A stretch of 64,000 bases of DNA from Thermodesulfovibrionales bacterium (GTDB lineage: Bacteria; Nitrospirota; Thermodesulfovibrionia; Thermodesulfovibrionales; Dissulfurispiraceae). This document shows, piece by piece, positions 1-7,435 of this stretch; position 1 is the first letter of the stretch; every line of letters starts with the position of its first letter. The stretch is taken from the NCBI GenBank assembly GCA_026415415.1, contig JAOAHE010000001.1, positions 1-64,000 of the forward strand, read 5' to 3'. The translations under genes and the position numbers were made by a program. A model generated the notes under the pieces. It was not told the origin of the DNA and made no database searches. It saw only the letters and a program-made list of their open reading frames with translations.

Positions 1-209
1 GTGTAGACTAAGATATCTGCGGATTGGTCTGCACTACTTATATTGCCAACTGCCCAGAGGGTGTTAAAGCTTCCGCCTTTTTCGCACATAAAGGGAATTA
101 CTACATCGGTGCCTGGTACATCATCAGCCACACCTAAGACTGCATAAGATGTGCCCATGCCAAAAAGGAGCACACTTAGCATTGCTACTACTACTAAAAA
201 TTTCTTCAT
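1..209 (-). CDS. Secreted protein of unknown function, N-terminal part only
   Basis: The reading frame starts at an ATG at 207-209 on the minus strand, with a good AAGGAGG ribosome site just upstream, and runs off the left edge after about 69 codons. The first ~23 residues (MKKFLVVVAMLSVLLFGMG then TSYA) form a clear Sec signal peptide. The visible mature part includes VVIPFMCEKGGSFNTLWAVG. I do not recognise the family; only one cysteine is visible. It has its own promoter (389-417) and a long leader with two free-standing Shine-Dalgarno sequences, which suggests strong expression. Confidence 0.7.
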   Translation of the reverse strand, partial: MKKFLVVVAMLSVLLFGMGTSYAVLGVADDVPGTDVVIPFMCEKGGSFNTLWAVGNISSADQSADILVY

Positions 210-245
210 TTGTAAAACCTCCTTAATTACTTAAGTTCGATTTTT

Positions 246-260
246 TTAGCCAATGGCTAA
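246..260. promoter_or_regulatory. Palindrome TTAGCCAATGGCTAA in the leader of the left-edge gene
   Basis: Seven-base arms (TTAGCCA/TGGCTAA) around one central base, 37 nt upstream of the start codon at 209. The core AGCCAATGGCT recurs at 5050-5060 upstream of the YeeE/YedE gene at a similar distance from its start. It may be a binding site of a shared regulator; which one is unknown. Confidence 0.4.
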
Positions 261-317
261 TTAATCAATAATACCACTTCATTAATAATGCTTTAAAACT
301 CAAACTACTTCCGATCT

Positions 318-358
318 TCACCTCCTTTGACTTTAATTGCCTTGAAACATCACCTCCT
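318..358 (-). promoter_or_regulatory. Two perfect Shine-Dalgarno sequences in a leader, without a gene
   Basis: On the minus strand AGGAGGTGA (350-358) and AAGGAGGTGA (318-327) match the 16S rRNA 3' end, yet sit more than 100 nt before the start codon at 209. Only a very short frame follows each. The first lies about 25 nt after the predicted transcription start. The layout resembles STAB-SD sequences, where a bound 30S subunit protects mRNA. Short leader peptides are the alternative. Confidence 0.4.
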
Positions 359-388
359 CAATAAAGTAAAAGGCTATTATTACTGATA

Positions 389-417
389 ATTGTAATTAAA
401 GATAAATCCTTTGTCAA
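389..417 (-). promoter_or_regulatory. Sigma-70-type promoter of the left-edge secreted protein gene
   Basis: Minus strand: TTGACA (412-417), 17-nt spacer, TACAAT (389-394). This is a near-consensus promoter, with transcription expected to start near 382 and a leader of about 170 nt. Confidence 0.6.
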
Positions 418-694
418 GCATTTTATTTTTTTATAAAAATTTTAAAAACATAGAGGTTATTAAATATATATGCATAACGCTACTGTTGTCAAGAACTTTT
501 TCTTATTAAAAACCTCTCAAAACTCTTGAGAATTCTTAGATAGCAAAAATAATGCCTACTCAATATTAAGTCTAAATAAGCCCTTATAATAATATGGGTT
601 TGAAAAATTTACTAACATTGTGTATTTTATTCACGCATATGTGTAGAATTTACCATAAAATTAAATTGCTTTCAAATCCAAAGAGGTTACTTTT

Positions 695-1390
695 ATGAAT
701 CATGAACTCAACAATGTAAATACCTTTTTAATAATAGCTCCACATCCTGATGATGAAGCTATGGGATGCTCAGGAACGGCTTTATTATTAAAGCAAAAAG
801 GTGCAAAATCTTATATAACATTTGTAACAAATGGAGAAAAATTATATGGCGAGAGATCACAAAGTGTTTTGGACAAAAGGGTGCAAGAAGCTAAAAATGC
901 AGGTATGATACTTAACAGTTCTGAAGTCTTTTTTATGAACTTACCTGATGGAGATGTTAGAAGTAATGAATCATTACTTTTTGAGAAACTTTCAATGATA
1001 ATCTCATCAATAGCACCAGATATAATCTTTTGCCCCTCTCCCATGGACTATCATGCAGATCACATAGCTACTGCAAAAGTATCTTTAAAAGTGAAAGAAA
1101 GGTTTGAAAAAATAAAACTTGCTTTTTATGAAATATACTCAACTATTAGATTTAACTGTCTAATAGATATCAGTAGCTTTATAGAAGACAAAAAGAAGTT
1201 GATCTTAAATTATCATTTCAGTCTTTATGGAAAACCCGAAATTTATATACATGCATCCTTAGGACTAAATGCACAAAGGGCGATCTTTAGTCAAAAGAAA
1301 GGTTACTATGAGGCTTTTTATATCATTGATAAAGCTATATCTTATAAAGAATTAATAAAATGGTTTGCTTATGAAGACCTATTAATTTAA
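695..1390 (+). CDS. PIG-L/LmbE-family deacetylase
   Basis: A 231-residue protein with the zinc-binding signature of PIG-L/LmbE deacetylases, APHPDDE at residues 15-21, and the matching HADH near residues 120-123 that supplies the third ligand. Family members remove N-acetyl groups from GlcNAc-containing glycolipids or mycothiol/bacillithiol-type precursors. The length is normal for the family and there is no signal peptide, so it is cytoplasmic. It stands alone, convergent with the M50 protease gene. Substrate cannot be told from sequence; a glycan-modifying role fits the nearby glycosyltransferase but is inference. Confidence 0.85.
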   Translation: MNHELNNVNTFLIIAPHPDDEAMGCSGTALLLKQKGAKSYITFVTNGEKLYGERSQSVLDKRVQEAKNAGMILNSSEVFFMNLPDGDVRSNESLLFEKLSMIISSIAPDIIFCPSPMDYHADHIATAKVSLKVKERFEKIKLAFYEIYSTIRFNCLIDISSFIEDKKKLILNYHFSLYGKPEIYIHASLGLNAQRAIFSQKKGYYEAFYIIDKAISYKELIKWFAYEDLLI

Positions 1391-1508
1391 AATCTAATGG
1401 CTAAATGCACCTTAGTTATAGTTTGCTTTCTTGTCTTTTAAAGATGTAGAAGTGGATAAATAATCTCTTTTTTAAGTTTTAATAAAACCTAAGATAAACC
1501 TCAACTTC

Positions 1509-2363
1509 TTACAATAATAATTTAAAAGGTGATGGAACAAAAGTAATAAGAAAAATAAAAAAACATAATAGCGAGATAAATCTCCTTCTACTGTCAAGAG
1601 GGATCTCCCAAAAGATTACCGGCGGATGTTTAATCCCTATAATTAACATCAAAACAGCCCATATAGCCCAGCCTTCCCAAAAAAATAAGCCAAGAAACAT
1701 TAAAAGAAAAACCATAAAAATAGAGATACTCCTATGCCTATGCCCAAATACAGCATAGATTATATGGCCACCATCTAATTGTCCTATAGGCAAAAGATTA
1801 AGTGAGGTAATGAAGAGTCCTATCCAGCCAGCAAAAGCAATTGGATGTAAAAGTATATCGTACTCATCAGGGGTTACCCCTAAGGTCGCCCAAGAAAGAA
1901 AGGAAAACAAGATAGAATTGCCTAAGCTCAAAGCCATCTCAAGCTCTTTTACTTCTACCACCTTTGACAGATAAAGACCTATTATACTTGCCAAAACCGA
2001 GATAAAGAATCCTGCTATAGGTCCTGATGCACCTATATCTATGAGGGCTTTTCTAGTTGCTATTGGGGATTTCATCTTTATAAAAGCACCAAATGTCCCT
2101 ACCAATGAAGGGGCAGGGATGAAATAAGGCAAAGTTGCCTCAACACGGTGTTTTTTTGAGGCTAAATAATGAGAAAACTCATGAACCAACAAAATACTCA
2201 TTAGTGATGCAGAAAAGGGTAAGCCCTCAACTATTCTGTATGGCTCTTTTACTATATTTATGCCAAGCTGTAAAGCTCCAGCTACCAAAGTAGCAACAAA
2301 AGTAAGTAGAAACAAAAAAATGTGAAGAAAGGGAAATTTTTTCATTTTCTTTCTATAATACAC
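1509..2363 (-). CDS. Site-2-protease-like M50 zinc metalloprotease
   Basis: An integral membrane protein of about 284 residues with the M50 zinc motif HEFSH (residues 61-65) and the distal LPIGQLDGG (about 191-199), the family's NPDG-like element with the third zinc ligand. Hydrophobic segments cover most of the chain. There is no PDZ domain, so it resembles short EGY/YwhC-type proteases rather than RseP. The frame opens with GTG at 2363; an ATG at 2345 is an equally good start and neither has a strong ribosome site. Its start lies only 4 nt from that of the divergent glycosyltransferase. Confidence 0.85.
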   Translation of the reverse strand: MYYRKKMKKFPFLHIFLFLLTFVATLVAGALQLGINIVKEPYRIVEGLPFSASLMSILLVHEFSHYLASKKHRVEATLPYFIPAPSLVGTFGAFIKMKSPIATRKALIDIGASGPIAGFFISVLASIIGLYLSKVVEVKELEMALSLGNSILFSFLSWATLGVTPDEYDILLHPIAFAGWIGLFITSLNLLPIGQLDGGHIIYAVFGHRHRSISIFMVFLLMFLGLFFWEGWAIWAVLMLIIGIKHPPVIFWEIPLDSRRRFISLLCFFIFLITFVPSPFKLLL

Positions 2364-2367
2364 TATT

Positions 2368-3423
2368 ATGAACTTATCTGACTATAATCCTAAGAACATC
2401 TTGTTAATAGACCTTAGATATATTGGGGATGCTATTTTCCTGATACCAATAATTAAAAATTTAAGAGCAAATCTACCAAGTGCTAAGATTTCCGCCTTAG
2501 TTATAGAAGGTGGCGATAGTTTATTGTCACTTTTACCTGAACTGACTGAAGCTATCCCTTTTAAAAGACAAGAGATTAAAAGAAGTTTAAAAAACAGGAT
2601 TATTAAGTTTTTAGATTTAATAAAAAAGATAAGAGAAAGGCACTTTGACACAGTAATAATAATCCCACAGTCAGACAGACCAACGATAATAGGATATTTT
2701 TCTGGTGCTAAGGTAAGGATTGGTTATGAATCAAGATCTTGGTGGCGCAATCACCTTTTAACACATAAACTTAAATATGATTATGAGAAAAACATCCATT
2801 TAATAGAACATAATCTTCAGATTCTTAAAGATTTAGGACTTAAAATTTATGATACAAGTATTACTCTGACTGCACCTAAAAGCACCATAGAAGCAATCTC
2901 TAAAAGATTTAATATCCCTATGCAGAGGGATAAAAAATCTATTCTTATCCATCCTGGTGCACGGGGTTATTTGAGACAATGGGGTGTAGAGAACTTTGCA
3001 AAAGTTATAAACGCCCTGATAGATAAGTTTAGAGTATATCTCGTAGCAGGAAATTCTGAAAAGGATTTAATCAATAAAATAGCTTTGTCCTTAAAAAAAA
3101 GACCTTCTCTCATTTCCTCTGATTTAGCTCTGACAGAGTTTACAGCTCTATGTTCTATCAGTGATATTTTCTTAGGAAATGACTCAGCTCCAATACATAT
3201 AGCTGCTGCCACAGGCATGTTTGTAGTAGGACTATATGGTCCAACCCTATCAAAATATTGTAAGCCTTGGACAGACAAAAGCCTCCTCTTTGATATAAGC
3301 CCTTTGCCTTGTAGGCAATGTGAACAGGATAGATGCTTAGGTCCAGAAATTAAAGCTTGCATCCTTGAGATAAAACCTGAGGAGGTAATAGAGGGAATCT
3401 TTGATGTTTTTAAAAAGATTTAA
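2368..3423 (+). CDS. Glycosyltransferase family 9, ADP-heptose:LPS heptosyltransferase-like
   Basis: A 351-residue GT-B glycosyltransferase. The N-terminus ILLIDLRYIGDAIFLIPII is the family-9 acceptor-domain signature. The C-terminal half has HPGARG and GNDSAPIHIAAATGMFVVGLYGP, the nucleotide-sugar site of WaaF/WaaC-type enzymes. It probably adds heptose or a related sugar to the LPS core at the cytoplasmic face. A cluster CRQCEQDRCLGPEIKAC near the end is found in many family-9 enzymes. There is no Shine-Dalgarno sequence before the ATG, and a TATAAT at 2354-2359 lies so close that the message may be leaderless. It ends at a bidirectional terminator. Confidence 0.85.
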   Translation: MNLSDYNPKNILLIDLRYIGDAIFLIPIIKNLRANLPSAKISALVIEGGDSLLSLLPELTEAIPFKRQEIKRSLKNRIIKFLDLIKKIRERHFDTVIIIPQSDRPTIIGYFSGAKVRIGYESRSWWRNHLLTHKLKYDYEKNIHLIEHNLQILKDLGLKIYDTSITLTAPKSTIEAISKRFNIPMQRDKKSILIHPGARGYLRQWGVENFAKVINALIDKFRVYLVAGNSEKDLINKIALSLKKRPSLISSDLALTEFTALCSISDIFLGNDSAPIHIAAATGMFVVGLYGPTLSKYCKPWTDKSLLFDISPLPCRQCEQDRCLGPEIKACILEIKPEEVIEGIFDVFKKI

Positions 3424-3429
3424 TACTAA

Positions 3430-3469
3430 AATGCAAAAAGGGATAAATAAGTTTACCCCCTTTTGCATT
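3430..3469. terminator. Bidirectional hairpin terminator between convergent genes
   Basis: AATGCAAAA and TTTTGCATT arms, with a further GGG/CCC pairing, enclose about 14 nt between the ends of the glycosyltransferase (+) and the 87-residue secreted protein (-). A/T runs within the stem give U-rich ends in both directions. Confidence 0.7.
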
Positions 3470-3484
3470 GATATTTAAAGAGAA

Positions 3485-3748
3485 TTAGCAGCCTTCAGGT
3501 TTTTTCTTCTTTGGAGCTTCCTTCTTTACAACACCATCTTTAATAGTGACCTTATCACCAACCTTCACATCTTTTGCGTCTTTTACCTCAACAGTTGTCT
3601 CTTTTCCTTTGTCGTCTTTTACGGTCACTTTATTGCCCTCAACCTTAGAAACAGTGCCCTTTACCTCGGCTGCTGCAAATGCCATGGATACTAAACCCAT
3701 AGTGAAAATTATAGCAACCATTAAAGCTATAATTGACTTAATTTTCAT
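3485..3748 (-). CDS. Small secreted beta-rich protein with terminal cysteine
   Basis: An 87-residue protein with a signal peptide (cleavage likely after MAFA, near residue 25). The mature part is a short alternating-beta domain (VKGTVSKVEGNKVTVKDD, then VKVGDKVTIKDG), as in small SH3/OB-like DUF5666-type periplasmic proteins, and ends in a lysine-rich tail KKKKPEGC with cysteine last. A strong AGGAGGTGA ribosome site precedes the ATG. Small Geobacter proteins of tellurite/selenite operons look alike, but I cannot make that assignment from sequence. Function unknown, perhaps a periplasmic metal or redox partner. Confidence 0.7.
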   Translation of the reverse strand: MKIKSIIALMVAIIFTMGLVSMAFAAAEVKGTVSKVEGNKVTVKDDKGKETTVEVKDAKDVKVGDKVTIKDGVVKKEAPKKKKPEGC

Positions 3749-3922
3749 TAACTTTCACCTCCTTTCTTTGTGGCTTGAACTTTTTACTACATACGCAAAT
3801 TTCATACCCTTTACTTAAAAGGGCATATTCATTACGATCTTTTAAATGCTATTACTAATTATAACTATAGAAATATATCCTTAGTAAATCCCTTTTGAGG
3901 ATTAATTCCCCTTTTAAGGAAT

Positions 3923-5017
3923 TTAGTCTTGCATAGGCTTAATAAACATGAAATAAGCCATAGTCCAGTTACCGAGAATGATAAATATAGTAGCAAGAAT
4001 ACTTTGTAATGACAACGCTGACATACCTGTCAGTGAATGCCCAACAGTTCAACCTCCAGCAACTATAGCACCAAAACCCATTATTAATCCTCCAATAAAA
4101 ACCCTTAAAAGCTCATCTGCCTGTTTTGGTGCTGTAAGTTTAAACTCTTTTAACCCCTTCGCACTCATATAAGCACCTATGGGAACGCCTACTACATAAA
4201 GAGCACTCCATGTGAGTATTCCTATTCCAAAAAGACTAAACATAGGATCAAAAGGAGCTTGACTATTTCCAGTAAGCCCAAACATTAGAAAATCTACTGT
4301 AGGACCTGAAAAAGATAAGCCTCTTGCCTGTCCACCAAAATAATAAGATGCCCACCATGCTAATATGACTAAAAGACCAATTATAGCGCCACCAGCCGAC
4401 CAAGTCCATCCTTTCTTTGCTACTCCAGAGAATGGTTTGCCTTTGAAAACTATGGGAATTATAATAGCGATAACAACAGCAATTACTGCCCATTTAATAT
4501 ATAGAGATTGACCAAAAAAGTCCCATAGAGCTGGTGTAGTTATAGCATCATCCCCTGATCCTATAGCTACTTTATAGCTTTTTAATGCTTTAACTATTGG
4601 ATTAAGAGGACCATGTAATGAAGCTATTAAAGAAACAGCAAAACCAAAGGTGGCAACAAGAGCTGCAAACTGTCCTTCACCTTGTTTATAGAGAACTCCA
4701 CTTCCACACCCACCTGCTATTACAATACCTATACCAAAGAGATAGCCACCGACTATTGCAGAAATTGGCGAAAAAACCTGCCTTCTTAACCCATCATCCC
4801 CTAATAAACCTACATCTTCAATAAAGTTAGAGCCTATTATAGCTATACCTAAGGCTATTAGCCAAGAACGGAACATGGTTAAATCGTTTATAAAGATCAC
4901 GTCTCTAAAAGCAGTGTTCATTCAATATCTGCCACGTTGAAGAGCAAAGCCGAACATGACACCAACTAATAAGCCACTTAGAATAACCATAACACTGGCT
5001 TGGGGCACTCCCTCCAT
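3923..5017 (-). CDS. YeeE/YedE-family sulfur-compound permease with two predicted selenocysteines (TGA at 4922-4924 and 4049-4051)
   Basis: One frame of 364 residues from ATG 5017 (AAGGAGG site upstream) to TAA 3923 is interrupted only by two TGA codons. The first is residue 32 in GFALQRGRY-U-MNTAFRD, the second residue 323 in GAIVAGG-U-TVGHSLTG. Homologs have cysteine at both places. The third family cysteine, GGCGSG, is kept as Cys104. In YeeE thiosulfate importers three such cysteines relay the substrate through the membrane. Sequence continues to match the family on both sides of each TGA, so simple decay is unlikely. TGA is an ordinary stop elsewhere in the window (for example rbfA, mrpE). 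Best reading: an inner-membrane permease for thiosulfate, sulfide or selenium species using Sec. Sec incorporation itself is inferred. Confidence 0.85.
4018..4033 (-). promoter_or_regulatory. Candidate bacterial SECIS hairpin for the second TGA
   Basis: Read on the minus strand, 15 nt after the TGA at 4049-4051 begins CTGACA-GGTA-TGTCAG: a perfect 6-bp stem with a GGUA loop, the loop starting 21 nt after the codon. This fits the general bacterial SECIS rules (apical loop about 16-37 nt downstream, G among the first loop bases). It lies within the coding sequence, as bacterial SECIS elements do. The first TGA has only a weaker, less regular candidate. Confidence 0.6.
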
Positions 5018-5048
5018 TTTTTATAACCTCCTTTTTTGATATTTTAAA

Positions 5049-5061
5049 AAGCCAATGGCTT
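5049..5061. promoter_or_regulatory. Palindrome AAGCCAATGGCTT upstream of the YeeE/YedE gene
   Basis: Six-base arms around one central A, 32 nt upstream of the start at 5017, in AT-rich flanks that are themselves partly symmetric. It shares the core AGCCAATGGCT with 246-260. Likely an operator; the regulator is unknown. Confidence 0.4.
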
Positions 5062-5170
5062 GATTTTAAATTTTATGGCATTTTTTTGTATCATAAGATT
5101 GTATAAAAAGTAAAGAATGCTTGATATTTACAGATATTTAATTTGTCAATAAGATGATAAGAAATCTTTT

Positions 5171-6562
5171 TCAACATGTAGGATCTTTATTTATCTCGAT
5201 TAAGTTTTCAATTTTATATTCTTTTATCTTTGTAAGTAGAGTTTTGTAACTCACTTTAAGTAGCTGTGCTGCCTTTGTTTTATTCCCCCCTGACTGCTGG
5301 AGAGCTTCTTTTATTTTTGCTATCTCTAAGGATCTTAAAGCTGACTCTTTGATGTTATGTAAAGAATCTTGAGGAGTTTCTGTAATCTTTGACACCTTTT
5401 CATCTAAACAAATATGTTTATCCAAGATTATACTGCCATCACAAAGTATTACTGCTCTTTCAATGACATTTTTTAGCTCCCTAACATTACCTCTCCATTG
5501 ATGATCAAGAAGAATCCTTTCTGCTTCGGGGCTAATCCGAAGAAAGCCTTTGTTCATAGCATTTGCAAAAAAATTTAAAAAAAAGTTTGCAAGCGGCAAG
5601 ATATCTTCTTTTCTCTCCCTTAATGGAGGAATAGATATCGGAAATACATTAATTCTGTAAAATAAATCCTCTCTGAAGTTACCAGATCTAACTTCCTTTT
5701 GTAAATCTTTATTAGTGGCAGCAATAACTCTAACATCTACTGTAATGTTTTTTGTCCCCCCCACCCTTTGAAACTCACTTTCTTGGAGCACTCTAAGAAG
5801 TTTTGATTGCAAAGGAAGTGACATATCACCTATCTCATCAAGAAAAATTGTCCCTTTATTTGCCAACTCAAACTTTCCCTGCTTTATCTCAATAGCACCT
5901 GTGAAAGCACCTTTTTCGTGACCAAAAAGTTCATTTTCAATTAAATCCCGTGGAATAGCAGCACAGTTAATAGTAACAAAAGGGTTTTTATGTCGTGGGC
6001 TTAAACTATGAATAGTTTTTGCAATGAGTTCTTTACCAGTTCCGCTTTCACCTAAAAGCAAGATTGTAGTTTTAAGAGGTGCAACCTTTATTACTTTTTC
6101 TATTATATTGTTCCATACTGGACTAATTCCAATTACATTACTAAGAGGTGCACATAGATAGGATTCCTTATCGTCACCTTCTCTCTCTAAGTTATCTGAT
6201 GTTTTCTCTGACAAAGCTTTTCTTACCATATAAATAAGTTGGTCAATATCAAAAGGCTTAGTTATAAAATCATAGGCACCCTCCTTTACCGCCTTTACGG
6301 CGATCTCTATCGTGCCATGAGCAGTCATTATTATTATTGGTATAGCTTTTTGCCTTGATTTAACTATTTTTATAATCTCCGTACCATCTCCATCTGGTAG
6401 CTTCAAATCTGACACTATGACATCAATATCACCGTCTAATAAGCAATTTATAGCTTCTTTTAGATTTGAACAGGTGCTTACAGAAAAACCAGCTAATTCA
6501 AAAGTTTTCCTTAGCATTTGTGCGAGACTCTGTTTATCTTCAATAACTAAGATTTTTTGCAT
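5171..6562 (-). CDS. Sigma-54-dependent response regulator, NtrC/AtoC type
   Basis: A 463-residue three-domain regulator. The receiver (1-120) has acidic pocket E8-D9 and phospho-acceptor D52 in SDLKLPDGDG. The AAA+ domain has Walker A GESGTGKE and the sigma-54 contact loop GAFTGA, both intact. A Fis-type helix-turn-helix lies at the end (SGGNKTKAAQLLKVSYKTL). It would activate RpoN promoters after phosphorylation by the kinase encoded 15 nt upstream. It is the last gene of the hemG-kinase-regulator operon. Its targets are not evident in the window. Confidence 0.93.
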   Translation of the reverse strand: MQKILVIEDKQSLAQMLRKTFELAGFSVSTCSNLKEAINCLLDGDIDVIVSDLKLPDGDGTEIIKIVKSRQKAIPIIIMTAHGTIEIAVKAVKEGAYDFITKPFDIDQLIYMVRKALSEKTSDNLEREGDDKESYLCAPLSNVIGISPVWNNIIEKVIKVAPLKTTILLLGESGTGKELIAKTIHSLSPRHKNPFVTINCAAIPRDLIENELFGHEKGAFTGAIEIKQGKFELANKGTIFLDEIGDMSLPLQSKLLRVLQESEFQRVGGTKNITVDVRVIAATNKDLQKEVRSGNFREDLFYRINVFPISIPPLRERKEDILPLANFFLNFFANAMNKGFLRISPEAERILLDHQWRGNVRELKNVIERAVILCDGSIILDKHICLDEKVSKITETPQDSLHNIKESALRSLEIAKIKEALQQSGGNKTKAAQLLKVSYKTLLTKIKEYKIENLIEINKDPTC

Positions 6563-6577
6563 AATCAGTCTCTTTTC

Positions 6578-7426
6578 TTAGTTAAATGGCAAAAAAATAC
6601 TAAATACAGTGGCTTCTTCATTTTGGGCATTTAACCATATACTGCCACCATGAGCAGTTATAATTTTATGAGAGATGGTAAGACCTATCCCCATTCCATC
6701 AGGCTTTGTAGTAAAAAAAGGCTTAAACAACTTGTCTCTATTTTCTTTTGGTATAACTATTCCAGAATTTATAATATTCACTAAAAGCCCTTCTTTATTG
6801 GAAAAAGTATAACCCTTTAATTCAACCTTAGCCTCTGAACTTGCATCAATAGCATTTTGAAGAAGATTTTTTATTACTTGAGATAAAAGTATCTTATCAA
6901 CATTAGCAAAAAAAGGCTTGTTCTCAAGAATTGTCACTTTCTCCCTGAAATTAGGGTTTTCTTCTATAATGTCTTTTATAAGTCTGGTAATATCAATTTT
7001 TGATTTTTTTATCTCTTCATGTCTTGATAATTTAAAAAGTTCCTCTATAATTCGATTAATCTCGTCTGTCTCTTTCAATATCGCCTCAAGCATGGGTTTT
7101 TTTTCATCTTTTTCATCTACACTCTTAAGGATTAGCTTAGTATATCCAGCTATAACGGCTAAAGGGTTTTTTATTTGATGCGCTATGCCTGCTGAGATCT
7201 CACCGATAGTAGCAAGTTGATCTTTGATAGTTAGTTGTTCTTTTAAAGTATTTATCTCGTTCCCTATGGTTTTGAAAGCATCAGCTATAGCGTTCATTTC
7301 TTTGTTTGAGTCTTTTCTATCCCTTTTCTTTAGATATCTGAAAAAGGATATGACCAGCGCTAAAATAAGTAATAAAAGAAATACTAAAAAAAATAGGATT
7401 ATCAAAAGTTCAGGGTTTTTCTGCAT
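6578..7426 (-). CDS. Membrane-anchored sensor histidine kinase without a periplasmic domain
   Basis: A 282-residue kinase with one N-terminal membrane segment (about residues 8-29) followed by a short coiled coil, HisKA with phospho-acceptor H83 in IAHQIKNPLA, and HATPase_c with the N-box LLQNAIDASS and G-boxes ending GMGIGLTISHKII. There is no room for a periplasmic sensor and no PAS domain is evident, so the signal is probably membrane-borne or from a partner protein. It is 9 nt after hemG and 15 nt before the sigma-54 regulator; the two form a cognate pair. Confidence 0.9.
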   Translation of the reverse strand: MQKNPELLIILFFLVFLLLLILALVISFFRYLKKRDRKDSNKEMNAIADAFKTIGNEINTLKEQLTIKDQLATIGEISAGIAHQIKNPLAVIAGYTKLILKSVDEKDEKKPMLEAILKETDEINRIIEELFKLSRHEEIKKSKIDITRLIKDIIEENPNFREKVTILENKPFFANVDKILLSQVIKNLLQNAIDASSEAKVELKGYTFSNKEGLLVNIINSGIVIPKENRDKLFKPFFTTKPDGMGIGLTISHKIITAHGGSIWLNAQNEEATVFSIFLPFN

Positions 7427-7435
7427 ATAACTCTT

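Larger units (their letters stand above)
210..694. other. Non-coding divergent intergenic region
   Basis: No gene is supported here. It holds the promoter, the two free-standing SD sequences and the palindrome listed separately for the minus-strand gene, and an AT-rich stretch (about 420-690) that must carry the promoter of the PIG-L gene. An AGAGG ribosome site at about 680-685 serves the ATG at 695. Confidence 0.6.

Noticed and set aside
3978-4172. Plus-strand 64-codon frame
   Set aside because: It is antisense to the C-terminal part of the permease and has no recognisable features or ribosome site.
3923-5017. YeeE/YedE gene as a pseudogene or as a 290-residue protein from 4921 to 4049
   Set aside because: Family-matching sequence with ribosome site lies before the first TGA and after the second; both TGA fall on conserved cysteines and there is no other disruption.
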